Positions 27,673 to 36,994 of a stretch of 64,000 nt of DNA are shown one piece after another. Within the stretch, counting starts at the first letter, position 1. The number at the start of each line of letters is the position of its first letter. The translations under genes were made by a program, and so were the position numbers. This DNA comes from Ignavibacteriota bacterium (GTDB lineage: Bacteria > Bacteroidota > Ignavibacteria > Ignavibacteriales > Melioribacteraceae): positions 62,001 through 126,000 of the forward strand of contig PDPT01000036.1 in assembly GCA_002746605.1 (NCBI GenBank), read 5' to 3'. A model generated the notes under the pieces. The model ran no database searches. It had not been told where the DNA came from and saw nothing but the letters and a program-made list of their open reading frames with translations.

Positions 27673-29031
27673 ATGAAAAAAACATTTATAGTGATATTAA
27701 GTTTTTTATTTAGTTTTAACTTGTTAGCTCAAAAACAATTAACTCTGGAAAAAGCAATTCAAATAGCACTTCAAAAAAATCCTAACTTAATTAAAGGAAA
27801 AAATTTGTTGGAAGCCAACCGTACAAGTATAAAAAGTGCTTACGGTAATCTTCTCCCGAATTTAAATGCAAGTGCTGGGTGGAATTGGAATAGAATTGAT
27901 GATCCCGGTGGTAAAAAGCAAATTGATTTTTTCGGTAACGAAATTATTACTAAGCCTACACAAATTGATACTAGAAGTTATTCGGTTTCAGCAGGGGGTA
28001 ATATAACTTTATTTGACGGACTTGCGAATTATGCCCGAATATCTCAAGCGGAAAATAAATTTGAATCAGCTAAGTTTTCTTTGAGTAAATTAAAAAGAGA
28101 TATTGTTTTTACTACAACTCAACTATATTATAGTGTTATAGCTACAAAAGAATTAGTTAAAGTTAGAGAAGAAAATTCAAAATACAATGAAAAATTATTG
28201 GAGCAGATTAAAGAAAGAAATAAACTCGGTTCAGTTCCTGCAGCCGATGTTTATACTCAACAAGTTGCAGTAGGTAATGCTCAACTTCTTTTAATTCAAT
28301 CTCAGAACAGCTACGAAACAGCTTTGAATAACTTTTTGGATTTTTTAGCTTTGGATATTTTTCAAAACTATCAATTAGTAAATCCTTATGAAGAGCCTGA
28401 AAATATAAAAAATATAATTAATGAAAATTTTCTTTCGGAATATTCAACAATAGAAGATTTGGTGAAAGTAGCTATAGAAAATCGAGAAGATTATAAAAGT
28501 AAAAGATTGGAATTGGAAATAGCAGAAAGCGGAAAAACAATCGCAAACTCAGGTTATTTCCCGAGATTGAGCGGAAATTATGGTTTTTCAACCAGCGGTA
28601 CTTCTGTTAATTCACTTTTTGAAAGAAAAAACTATAATGTTGGTTTAACATTGAGTTTCCCGATATTCTCAAATTGGAATACTGAAGAGAGTTCTCAACT
28701 TGCAAAAATTAATTACCTGAATCAAGAAGTTGAACTTTTTGAATTGGAAAGGAAAATTAAAATTCAAGTTAAAGAAAGTTTTTTGAATCTTGTTGCTGCC
28801 AAAAAGAAATTAGAAGTTACACAAGTTAATGTTAAAGCTGCTAAAGAAAATAGAAAAGTAAACAGCGAAAGATACAATTTGGGCAGCGGAACTATTCTTG
28901 ATGTTTTTCAGTCGGATAGAAATTATACACAAGCGTTAACGGACTTAATTACCTCCAAGTTTGAATATTTGGAAAATAGAGATAAATTGTTAAACGCTAT
29001 CGGAAAATTAGATTACGAAAATTATAAATAA
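27673..29031 (+). CDS. TolC-family outer-membrane efflux protein
   Basis: 452-residue outer-membrane channel of the OEP family. The signal peptide ends at NLLAQ, followed by QLTLEKAIQIALQKNPNL, the usual first helix. The two-fold repeated helical/barrel structure is visible in paired segments such as SAYGNLLPNLNASAGW and NSGYFPRLSGNYGFSTSG. It is the first gene of an export operon (channel, adaptor, ATPase, two permeases). Substrate unknown; lipoproteins, peptides or toxic molecules are all possible for MacAB-type systems. Confidence 0.92.
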   Translation: MKKTFIVILSFLFSFNLLAQKQLTLEKAIQIALQKNPNLIKGKNLLEANRTSIKSAYGNLLPNLNASAGWNWNRIDDPGGKKQIDFFGNEIITKPTQIDTRSYSVSAGGNITLFDGLANYARISQAENKFESAKFSLSKLKRDIVFTTTQLYYSVIATKELVKVREENSKYNEKLLEQIKERNKLGSVPAADVYTQQVAVGNAQLLLIQSQNSYETALNNFLDFLALDIFQNYQLVNPYEEPENIKNIINENFLSEYSTIEDLVKVAIENREDYKSKRLELEIAESGKTIANSGYFPRLSGNYGFSTSGTSVNSLFERKNYNVGLTLSFPIFSNWNTEESSQLAKINYLNQEVELFELERKIKIQVKESFLNLVAAKKKLEVTQVNVKAAKENRKVNSERYNLGSGTILDVFQSDRNYTQALTDLITSKFEYLENRDKLLNAIGKLDYENYK

Positions 29032-29054
29032 ATTCTTATAGAGGAGAAATATTA

Positions 29055-30311
29055 ATGGCTAAAGGTAAGAGTAAGAAATCTAAGAAAAAACTATTTGTTT
29101 TTGGTGGATTAGGACTTTTATTACTAATAGTAATAGCACTTATTTTATTTAGTGGGGACAAAGAAAAAATAGTATCTGTTGATACCGAAAAAGTTGAAAA
29201 AAGAAATATTGTTCAACTTGTTGCAGCAAATGGCAAAATTGAACCGGTTGAAAAAGTTGAATTACGTCCTGAAGTAACTGGTGAAATAGTTGAACTTCCG
29301 GTAAAAGAAGGAGAAAAAGTTAAAAAGGGACAATTGCTAATCAGATTAAAACCCGATCAATATATTGCAAGAAAAAATAAAGCTAAAGCTAATCTTACAT
29401 TCAGTAAAGCATCTCTCGCACAAAGTGAAGCTTCGCTTGAAGAAATTGAAGCGCACTACAAAAGAGTTAATGAACTTTTTGCTAAGGAACTTGCCAGCCA
29501 ATCTGAGTTGGAAACTGCTAATTCATCATATTTAAGAGCTAAATCTCAAGTAGAAGCGCAAAAAGCAAGTGTACTACAAGCTGAGGAAAATTATAAAGAC
29601 GCAATTGTGGAATTAGATAAAACTGCAATTTATGCTCCGCTCGATGGAACTATAAGTCAACTCAATGTTGAAAAAAGTGAAAGAGTCCTTGGTAGTTCAT
29701 TCAGCCAAGGAACACATTTAATGACAGTTGCAGATCTTAACAAAATGCAAGCAATTGTTGAAGTAGATGAAAATGATGTTGTACTAATTTCTCTTGGCGA
29801 TACAGCTTCGGTAGAAATTGATGCTATCCCTGATAAAAAATTTAATGCTTTAGTAACACAAATTGGTAATAGCGCAAATATTATAGGAAGTGGAACACAA
29901 AATGAAGTCGTAAATTTTAATGTTGAGATTGAACTTATTGATAAAGACAATAGGATAAGACCCGGAATGTCTTGTGACGCTGATATTAGAACTGCGAAAA
30001 GAGAAAATGTGCTTTCTGTACCAATACAAAGTGTAACGGCAAGAATGCCTGAAAACACGAAAGATGGACAACGCAAGAGAGAAAAAAAGAAAAAAGTAAA
30101 ACCCAAAGAAGTTGTTTTTGTTGAAAAAGGGAATTTGGCTGTTATGAAAAAAGTTAAAACCGGAATAAGCGATGATTCCTACATGGAAATTGAAAGTGGC
30201 TTGGAAGAAGGAGAAATGATAATAAGCGGTCCATATAAAGTTATTTCTAAAGAACTTAGTGACAGTACAAAGGTTAGAGTAAATAAAGATTCAAATAAAA
30301 GAAATAAATAA
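29055..30311 (+). CDS. MacA-like periplasmic adaptor (HlyD/RND membrane fusion family)
   Basis: 418-residue adaptor linking the inner-membrane ABC transporter to the TolC-like channel. After a Lys-rich start, one membrane anchor (LFVFGGLGLLLLIVIALILF) leads to the lipoyl/barrel-sandwich half-motifs GEIVELPVKEGEKVKKGQLL and YAPLDGTISQLNVEKSE. A coiled-coil hairpin of about 100 residues lies between them. Beta-barrel and membrane-proximal domains follow, with a Lys-rich insert (KRKKEKKK-like) around residue 340. The start is supported by GAGGAG a few nt upstream. Confidence 0.9.
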   Translation: MAKGKSKKSKKKLFVFGGLGLLLLIVIALILFSGDKEKIVSVDTEKVEKRNIVQLVAANGKIEPVEKVELRPEVTGEIVELPVKEGEKVKKGQLLIRLKPDQYIARKNKAKANLTFSKASLAQSEASLEEIEAHYKRVNELFAKELASQSELETANSSYLRAKSQVEAQKASVLQAEENYKDAIVELDKTAIYAPLDGTISQLNVEKSERVLGSSFSQGTHLMTVADLNKMQAIVEVDENDVVLISLGDTASVEIDAIPDKKFNALVTQIGNSANIIGSGTQNEVVNFNVEIELIDKDNRIRPGMSCDADIRTAKRENVLSVPIQSVTARMPENTKDGQRKREKKKKVKPKEVVFVEKGNLAVMKKVKTGISDDSYMEIESGLEEGEMIISGPYKVISKELSDSTKVRVNKDSNKRNK

Positions 30312-30485
30312 AACAATATCCAATCTGTTAACAAACGGATAGATAAGGAATTGTTAGTCTTTGGATGAGTATTAACAAACTATGAAAAATTAAAAAATAT
30401 TATTCCGGAAGATAATTAAGCTGTCTGCCTGAACTTTGAGTAGAGATAAGATATTGTTTCGGAATTTATTAACAGAGAATAAAAT

Positions 30486-31205
30486 ATGAACATAATCACA
30501 ATAGAACATATCGCTAAAATTTATGAAGTAGGAATGGAAAAAGTTCATGCTTTACGTGATGTTTCCCTAACTATAGATAAAAATGAGTACGTTGCAATTA
30601 TGGGACCTTCAGGTTCCGGTAAATCAACATTGATGAATATACTCGGATGCTTGGATACGCCGACAAAAGGTCTTTACACATTTACTGGCGAAAATGTAAG
30701 TGAAATGGACGATAATGATCTTGCAATAATCAGAAATAGAGAGATAGGTTTTGTGTTCCAGACATTTAATTTACTTCCAAGATCTGATGCTTTGCATAAT
30801 GTTGAATTGCCCCTTATCTATTCGGGTATATCTAAAGAAGAAAGAAGAGAACGAGCGAAAGAATCACTTAAAAAAGTTGGGCTTGCTGATAGAATGGATC
30901 ATAAACCAAATGAACTTTCTGGTGGACAGAGACAAAGGGTTGCTGTAGCCCGGGCTTTGGTTACAAATCCTTCAATCATTCTTGCCGATGAACCAACGGG
31001 TAACTTGGATTCTAAAACCGGTGCTGATATTATGGCTCTTTTCGAAAGTCTATATTCGCAAGGAAATACAATTATTGTTGTAACGCACGAAGAAGATATT
31101 GCAGAGCATGCCAAAAGAATTATTAGATTAAGAGACGGTTTAATTGAGAAGGACGAAATTATTAACTTAAGAAAAATAGCTGAACCAAGAAAAGCCGAGG
31201 TCTAA
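30486..31205 (+). CDS. MacB/LolD-type ABC transporter ATP-binding protein
   Basis: 239-residue ATPase. Walker A is GPSGSGKST near residue 40, the Q-loop FQTFNLLPR, the signature [15 protein letters not shown], Walker [13 protein letters not shown], and the switch His lies in [12 protein letters not shown]. The sequence is typical of the MacB/LolD/FtsE cluster. It is separated from the adaptor gene by 174 nt that contain repeated TTAACA words but no gene, and leads into two permease genes. Confidence 0.93.
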   Translation: MNIITIEHIAKIYEVGMEKVHALRDVSLTIDKNEYVAIMGPSGSGKSTLMNILGCLDTPTKGLYTFTGENVSEMDDNDLAIIRNREIGFVFQTFNLLPRSDALHNVELPLIYSGISKEERRERAKESLKKVGLADRMDHKPNELSGGQRQRVAVARALVTNPSIILADEPTGNLDSKTGADIMALFESLYSQGNTIIVVTHEEDIAEHAKRIIRLRDGLIEKDEIINLRKIAEPRKAEV

Positions 31206-31211
31206 GAAACA

Positions 31212-32456
31212 ATGACGAATTATTTATATGAACTAAAAGAAGGATTAATAATAGCATTCAATGCAATTAGGGCTAATAAAGTTAGATCTATTCTTACAAC
31301 ATTAGGAATTGTAATTGGAGTTGCTTCGGTTGTTCTAATGTCAACCGCAATAAAAGGAATTGATGAGTCTTTCCAAAGTAGTGCATCGAGCATAATGGGA
31401 ACAGAAAATATTTTTATTGATAAATGGGCTTGGTTTAGCGATATACCTTGGTGGGAGATGAGGAACAGACCGGATATTACAATGGAAGATTTTGATAAAT
31501 TTAAAGAAACAGCCAAACTTCCCGTGGCTGTTGCTCCTCGAATAATTTCAGGTAAAAAAATTGCTTATGATGATAATGCCATAGATAGAATTTTTCTGAT
31601 AGGAACAAATCAAGATTATATTACTACAACCGATTTAAAATTTACCGCAGGAAGATTTTTTTCTGAAATAGAAAGTAATGCAGGCAGAAAAGTTTGTATC
31701 ATAGGTGCAAAAGTAGCCGAGGAATTATTTCCTCATGGCGGAGGCTTAAATCAAATTGTAAAAATCGGAAATAAGAAATATCAAGTTATAGGAATTAATT
31801 CTGAACAAGGCAGTTTCTTGTTTGGAGATTTCAATCCTGATAATATGGTCTATATTCCTCTTGAAGCAATGTACAAAGATTTTCAGAACAGACATCGGGG
31901 CAGCGGAATTTCTATTGTTGTTCGTGCCCCAAGTAATAAAACAGTTGAAGCTGTTAAAGAAGAAGCTATAGGTGTTATGAGGAGAATCAGAGGACTTAAG
32001 TATGATGAAAAAGATGATTTTTCTATAAATCAACAAAGTACTCTTTTAGATATAATTAACAAACAAGTCGGCGTTATTCAAATTGCAGGTTTATTGATTA
32101 CCGGATTATCGCTTTTTGTAGGAGCCATAGGAATAATGAATATTATGTTCGTTTCCGTAAAAGAGCGTACTAGAGAAATTGGAATAAGGAAAGCAATCGG
32201 TGCAAAAAAGAGAACTATTCTCGGACAATTTATTTCTGAATCTGCTTTCATTTGTTTAATCGGAGGTTTAATCGGATTAATTATTGCATTACTTGGTGCA
32301 AAAATGATTGAACAATATGATTTTCCTGTTTCGTTTCAGATCGATGCAGTAATTCTTGCAATTGGAATTTCACTTTTAACAGGTATTTTATCCGGACTTG
32401 CCCCTGCTTACGCAGCAGCAAAAATGGATGCCGTTGACGCTTTGAGGTATGAATAA
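31212..32456 (+). CDS. MacB-like ABC transporter permease 1
   Basis: 414 residues with the MacB layout. The first membrane segment (IRANKVRSILTTLGIVIGVASVVLM) is followed by a large periplasmic MacB_PCD domain of ~230 residues. Three C-terminal membrane segments form the FtsX domain (GAIGIMNIMFVSVKERTREI, then IGIRKAIGAKKRTIL). It lacks a fused ATPase, which is supplied by the gene 6 nt upstream. Its stop overlaps the start of the next permease by one base; the two probably form a heterodimer. Confidence 0.92.
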   Translation: MTNYLYELKEGLIIAFNAIRANKVRSILTTLGIVIGVASVVLMSTAIKGIDESFQSSASSIMGTENIFIDKWAWFSDIPWWEMRNRPDITMEDFDKFKETAKLPVAVAPRIISGKKIAYDDNAIDRIFLIGTNQDYITTTDLKFTAGRFFSEIESNAGRKVCIIGAKVAEELFPHGGGLNQIVKIGNKKYQVIGINSEQGSFLFGDFNPDNMVYIPLEAMYKDFQNRHRGSGISIVVRAPSNKTVEAVKEEAIGVMRRIRGLKYDEKDDFSINQQSTLLDIINKQVGVIQIAGLLITGLSLFVGAIGIMNIMFVSVKERTREIGIRKAIGAKKRTILGQFISESAFICLIGGLIGLIIALLGAKMIEQYDFPVSFQIDAVILAIGISLLTGILSGLAPAYAAAKMDAVDALRYE

Positions 32457-33676
32457 TGGAAATTTTATCAATAGCATTAGACTCATTAAGAACTAATAAA
32501 TTAAGATCTTTTTTAACAATACTTGGTATTATTGTAGGAATCTTTTCTATAATTACAATTAGTACGGTAGTTTCTATGTTGCAGAATAGTATTGAAGAGG
32601 GAGTTTCTTCTTTGGGGCAGACTACTTTTCAAATTCAAAAGTATCCTGCAATGATAAATCAAGGTGAAAGACGCAAATATAGAAACAGAAAGGATATTAC
32701 TATTGAACAGTTTAATGAACTTAAAGAAAAACTTGGAAGTGAAGCCCAAGCTGTTGGTGCCGAACAATGGATGTGGGGCAGACTTATAAAATACGAAAAT
32801 AACGAAACAAATCCTGATGTACAATTTGCCGGTTGCACTCCCGATGCTTTTCCGAATAACAAATGGATACCTGAAAAAGGAAGGTTGTTTAATAACAATG
32901 AATTAAACCGTTCACAAAGAGTTGCAGTAATCGGTAAATCAATTGAAAAAAAATTATTTGAAAATATTGAAGCAATAGGGCAGGAAATAAAAGTTGATAA
33001 TAGAAAGTTCAAAGTTATAGGAGTGCTTGAAAAACAAGCTGCTTCTTTCGGGCAAGATAAGGATAATTTTGTAGCTGTTCCACTAACCTCTTGGCAGGGG
33101 TTGTATGGAGATAGAGGACGTTCGTTAAACATTACCGTCAGTTCTTATTCAAAAGAAGACTATGATGATTTAATTGAAAAAACCATTGGCTATTTTAGAA
33201 CCATAAGAAAAGTTCCTTCAGGAGAAGAAGACGACTTTGGTGTTTACTCTAATGAATCCGTTTTGCAAAATATAAATAATATGACAGCAGGTGTTAAAAT
33301 AGGAGTTTACGCTATTTCTTTAATTGCTTTATTTGCTGCAGGTATCGGAATTATGAATATTATGTTAGTTTCCGTAACAGAAAGAACTCGTGAAATAGGA
33401 ATCAGAAAAGCCATTGGTGCAAAAAGGCAAAACATACTTTTGCAATTTTTGTTGGAAGCTGTAGTCCTTTCATTGCTTGGCGGAATAATTGGAATTGTTA
33501 TAGGACTTATTGTAGGAAATTTAGCCGGCTCGGCTATCGGCGGTGCTTTATCAGTTCCAATTGAATGGGTAATTATTGGTGTCTTACTTTGTATTCTTGT
33601 CGGTGTCGGCTTTGGAACTTATCCCGCTTACAAAGCGGCAAACTTAGACCCAATTGAGGCTTTAAGGTATGAGTGA
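32456..33676 (+). CDS. MacB-like ABC transporter permease 2
   Basis: 406 residues, paralogous to the preceding permease. It shows LRTNKLRSFLTILGIIVGIFSII at the N-terminus, a periplasmic MacB_PCD domain, then GIGIMNIMLVSVTERTREIG and IRKAIGAKRQNILLQFL. It ends in YPAYKAANLDPIEALRYE, the standard FtsX ending, nearly the same as that of permease 1. It is the last gene of the TolC/MacA/MacB-type operon. Confidence 0.92.
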   Translation: MEILSIALDSLRTNKLRSFLTILGIIVGIFSIITISTVVSMLQNSIEEGVSSLGQTTFQIQKYPAMINQGERRKYRNRKDITIEQFNELKEKLGSEAQAVGAEQWMWGRLIKYENNETNPDVQFAGCTPDAFPNNKWIPEKGRLFNNNELNRSQRVAVIGKSIEKKLFENIEAIGQEIKVDNRKFKVIGVLEKQAASFGQDKDNFVAVPLTSWQGLYGDRGRSLNITVSSYSKEDYDDLIEKTIGYFRTIRKVPSGEEDDFGVYSNESVLQNINNMTAGVKIGVYAISLIALFAAGIGIMNIMLVSVTERTREIGIRKAIGAKRQNILLQFLLEAVVLSLLGGIIGIVIGLIVGNLAGSAIGGALSVPIEWVIIGVLLCILVGVGFGTYPAYKAANLDPIEALRYE

Positions 33677-33877
33677 TATTTAGTTAAAAGTCTTAAAATG
33701 AGTGTTTCTTAAAGACTTGTGGGTTTTACCGTTTCTGCTGTTACCGGTGTTTTTTTCCCCAACGGTGAATATTTTTCATAATCTAGAGGCTCAGTAAGTT
33801 CGCATTCTCGAGCATTTAACTAAACTACCTTTATTTTTTATAATTTCAAAATTTCATATTATAGAATACACTATAAA

Positions 33878-34903
33878 TTATTTATATAACTTTTGAAACT
33901 CTCTTTTTTCTCTGTTTTTCCAAGCTCCTTTATGGTAAGCATACCCTGCTATAAGTGGCATAGCAATAGTTGCTTCGCTGTAAACCATTTGTTCGTAAGT
34001 TGTTTCAACCTTACCCCAAGAACTTGCTTCTTTCAAAGTAGAGCCGGAAAGTGCTCCGTCTCTTTCATCGGCAACTGTAATTTGTACGGCATATTTGTGC
34101 ATTGGAGCATCTTCTTTTAGAATATCTGCGGCAACAACAATATCTTGTGTGAAATTTTTAGGAACACCGCCGCCAATCATAAATATTCCGGTTTCTTTTG
34201 TATTAAGTTTAATTTGAGTTAGTTCCAGAAAATCCTTCCCCGAATCGAACGAAAGATGTTTATCTGGATTATTATGCTGATGCACTATAATTCCAAAGCC
34301 AGCCGAACAATCGGAGAATGCGGGTACAAAAATCGGCACATTATTTTTATAAGCCGCATAAATTACGCTGTCATCAACTTTTGGTCCGCCGTTATTTTCA
34401 AGATATTTTCCAAACTCCCACAACAATTCTCTTGAGGAATATGGTCTTGGTTCCAAACTATTAAATATTTTTTCTGTTGTATCATCACAGATTCTGAGCT
34501 CATCTTCATCTATATATGTATCGTAAATTCTGTCGATGTGTAAATCTCTCAATATATTGTCATCACTAAATGGAGTTCCGATGTAATGTTTAAAGCCAAG
34601 TGCTTCAAAAAAATCTTGATCGATAATAATTGCTCCTGTTGAAACAATTGCATCAACCATATTGTTGTTTACCAAATCGTGAACTACTTTTTTTAGTCCT
34701 GCACTAAAGAGGCTTCCGGCAAGAGTTAAAATAACCGAGCAATTTTTATCTTCCAGCATCATGTTAAAAATGTTTGCAGCTCTATTTAAATCTCTTGCGG
34801 AAAATGCCATTCTTTTCATCGAATCAACTAATTCAATTACATTATGTTCTTTAATATCAATGTGTTTTATAGTTTCTTTTAAGAAGTTTTCTTTTTTATT
34901 CAT
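33878..34903 (-). CDS. Deoxyhypusine synthase-family protein
   Basis: 341 residues with clear similarity to deoxyhypusine synthase, which joins the aminobutyl group of spermidine to a lysine of eIF5A in eukaryotes and archaea. Visible blocks: SVILTLAGSLFSAGLKKVV, VDAIVSTGAIIIDQDF, VPIFVPAFSDCSAGF, and Lys298 in EASSWGKVE, which matches the active-site lysine of the human enzyme. Bacteria have no eIF5A, so the acceptor must differ; homospermidine-type polyamine synthesis is one possibility. AAGGAAAT upstream of the ATG gives a good ribosome-binding site. The gene stands alone, convergent with the export operon. Confidence 0.85.
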   Translation of the reverse strand: MNKKENFLKETIKHIDIKEHNVIELVDSMKRMAFSARDLNRAANIFNMMLEDKNCSVILTLAGSLFSAGLKKVVHDLVNNNMVDAIVSTGAIIIDQDFFEALGFKHYIGTPFSDDNILRDLHIDRIYDTYIDEDELRICDDTTEKIFNSLEPRPYSSRELLWEFGKYLENNGGPKVDDSVIYAAYKNNVPIFVPAFSDCSAGFGIIVHQHNNPDKHLSFDSGKDFLELTQIKLNTKETGIFMIGGGVPKNFTQDIVVAADILKEDAPMHKYAVQITVADERDGALSGSTLKEASSWGKVETTYEQMVYSEATIAMPLIAGYAYHKGAWKNREKREFQKLYK

Positions 34904-35042
34904 TTTATTTCCTTTAAATTTTGTTATTTGTAAATATTATCAAATCATTATATAATTACAAAGTATTTTTTATAAATAAAAAAATAACTATTTTAAACCA
35001 TATAGTTTATGATTATAAATTTCTAAAAAATTAGGAGTAAAA

Positions 35043-35729
35043 ATGTTAAAAAAATTTTTTATAGGATTATTATTAATTCTAACTGCACAGTCCTTCTTAA
35101 CTGCACAAGATAAATTTGAAGGTAAAATTAAAATCAAAATGACTTATGATAACGGAAATTTTTTTATTGATTACTACATCAAGGATGCAGATATCCGAAT
35201 GGATATGAAAAGCAAGGATAATGTTTCTTCCATAGTTATAGGTGAAAAAAAATCATTTGTTTTAATGCCGGAAAATAAACAATACTTGGATTTAGATAAT
35301 GCTCTATTTACTAAAATGCAAAATCTGCTTGGAAATACTGACGATGATAACACTAAAGAGGAAGAAGTTCTGGATATAACCAAATTCAAAACAGGCAAAA
35401 CTAAGGATATTCTTGGTTATGAATGTGACCAATGGGTATTTAATGATGACGAAGATGATTATGAAGTTGAAGCTTGGGTTACAGATGAGCTTGGTGCATT
35501 TATGCTAAAGAAAAATCCAATGGGTAATTCATTTACACCGACTTGGGGAACTAATATAAATAATAGCGGCTATTTTCCTTTACTGGTAATTACTAAAGAT
35601 AAAGATGGAAAGGAAGTTTCCCGTTTTGAAGCCAAAGAAATAATAAAGAAAAGTTTAGATAGTGATTATTTTGTTCCACCATCTGATTATGAAGAAATGA
35701 AAATCCCCGGCATGGAAGGACTTTTTTAA
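35043..35729 (+). CDS. DUF4412-domain exported protein
   Basis: 228-residue secreted or periplasmic protein. A signal peptide ends near FLTAQ. The body matches the DUF4412 pattern: FEGKIKIKMTY, then DIRMDMKSKDNVSSIVIGEKKSFVLMPENK and ILGYECDQWVF with an acidic DDEDDYEVEAWV. The fold resembles lipoprotein-carrier type half-barrels, which is only a suggestion. AGGAG is present 6 nt before the ATG, and two terminators follow. No function is known for the family. Confidence 0.75.
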   Translation: MLKKFFIGLLLILTAQSFLTAQDKFEGKIKIKMTYDNGNFFIDYYIKDADIRMDMKSKDNVSSIVIGEKKSFVLMPENKQYLDLDNALFTKMQNLLGNTDDDNTKEEEVLDITKFKTGKTKDILGYECDQWVFNDDEDDYEVEAWVTDELGAFMLKKNPMGNSFTPTWGTNINNSGYFPLLVITKDKDGKEVSRFEAKEIIKKSLDSDYFVPPSDYEEMKIPGMEGLF

Positions 35730-35744
35730 TTAAAACAATTTTAG

Positions 35745-35777
35745 GCTGCCAGATTTGAAAATTTCAGGCAGCTTTTT
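35745..35777 (+). terminator. Rho-independent terminator of the DUF4412 gene
   Basis: GCTGCC (35745-35750) pairs with GGCAGC (35767-35772) around a 16-nt loop, followed by T5. Confidence 0.7.
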
Positions 35778-35841
35778 CTGTTTTAAGAAAGTTTGAAAAC
35801 GAAAATAATAAAAATGAGTTAACAGAAGAAATACAACATAG

Positions 35842-35875
35842 AAAAACCCAACTTTTCAAAAAAAATTGGGTTTTT
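35842..35875. terminator. Bidirectional terminator between DUF4412 gene and trxB
   Basis: AAAAACCCAA (35842-35851) and TTGGGTTTTT (35866-35875) form a 10-bp stem with T runs on both strands. It sits between convergent genes and most likely stops trxB transcription on the minus strand and read-through on the plus strand. Confidence 0.75.
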
Positions 35876-35902
35876 GTTATGCCGAAACTTAATCTGGCAA
35901 TT

Positions 35903-36859
35903 TTAAGCTAATTCTTTTTCTTCTAACCAGTGTTGAGCATCAAGGGCAGCCATACAACCTGTTCCTGCAGCAGTAATTGCTTGTCTATATGTTTTATCAG
36001 CTACATCGCCAGCAGCAAAAACACCATCAATATTTGTGTATGTTGAACCGGATTTTACTTGTATGTAACCGGTTTCATCCATTTTCAATTTGTTATTAAA
36101 CACTTTTGTATTTGGTTGATGACCAATTGCAATAAATATTCCGTCTGTTTTTATCTCTTCGGTACTGCCATCTTGAGTATTTTCGAGAATTGCTCCGGTT
36201 ACTTTTTTGTGTCCCATTGCATTAACATCACCGACAATTTCTTTAATTGTTCTGTTGGTCATAAATTTAATTTTAGGATTTTTCTTAGCTCTATCTAACA
36301 TAATTTGTGATGACCTAAAACCTTCTCTTCTATGAATAACTATAACTTCATCGGCAAAAGTTGTTAAATAATTTGCTTCTTCCATTGCAGTATCTCCACC
36401 ACCAACTACCAAAACTTTTAAGCCCTTGTAGAAAAATCCGTCACAAGTTGCACAAGCGGAAACACCGTAACCCATATATTCTTTTTCACTTGGCAAACCG
36501 AGTAATTTAGCACTTGCCCCAGTTGAAATTATTACGGAATCGGCAGTAAATTCTTCTTCATTATCAGTTTTTAACTTAAATGGTCTTACCGAAAAATCTA
36601 CATCGCGTATTTCGTTAAACTTGGAAGTTGCTCCAAACTTGAGAGCTTGTTTTCGCATAACATCCATCAATTCCGGACCTTGAACACCGTTTTCGAAACC
36701 GGGATAGTTTTCAACTTCGGTTGTAATTGTTAATTGTCCGCCCGGCTGTATTCCTTCAAAAATTACAGGGGCTAGATTTGCTCTTGCCGTGTAAATTGCG
36801 GCTGTTAATCCTGCCGGTCCTGAACCAATAATTGCAACTTTAAAATGATTTTCTGACAT
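35903..36859 (-). CDS. trxB: Thioredoxin reductase
   Basis: NADPH-dependent flavoenzyme that reduces thioredoxin, 318 residues, normal length. FAD motif: IIGSGPAGLTAAIYTARA at residue 10. Redox-active CxxC: SACATCDGFFYKG near 135. NADPH motif: VVGGGDTAMEEANYL near 152 and HRREGFRSS. C-terminal FAD motif: GVFAAGDVADKTYRQAITAAGTG (in part). AGAGGAT upstream of the ATG. Single-gene unit on the minus strand. Confidence 0.95.
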   Translation of the reverse strand: MSENHFKVAIIGSGPAGLTAAIYTARANLAPVIFEGIQPGGQLTITTEVENYPGFENGVQGPELMDVMRKQALKFGATSKFNEIRDVDFSVRPFKLKTDNEEEFTADSVIISTGASAKLLGLPSEKEYMGYGVSACATCDGFFYKGLKVLVVGGGDTAMEEANYLTTFADEVIVIHRREGFRSSQIMLDRAKKNPKIKFMTNRTIKEIVGDVNAMGHKKVTGAILENTQDGSTEEIKTDGIFIAIGHQPNTKVFNNKLKMDETGYIQVKSGSTYTNIDGVFAAGDVADKTYRQAITAAGTGCMAALDAQHWLEEKELA

Positions 36860-36994
36860 GTTGTTTATCCTCTAATTATATTTAATATAAACTTAACTTT
36901 TTGATTTTTTTTTGCTTTAATAAGTGAGAAAATTTTTTACTCAATTTGATTCAAAATAGATTAAAATGATTCATAAATATATTAAAAAAAGCAA

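Noticed and set aside
29657..30106. Antisense ORF of 149 codons in the MacA-like gene
   Set aside because: Hydrophobic/Ser-rich shadow of a well-supported adaptor gene.
30312..30485. Repeated TTAACA words before the ABC ATPase as a regulator array
   Set aside because: Three short AT-rich copies at irregular spacing are within chance for this composition.
32659..33132. Antisense ORF of 157 codons in permease 2
   Set aside because: Shadow of the MacB-like permease; no domain and no ribosome-binding site.
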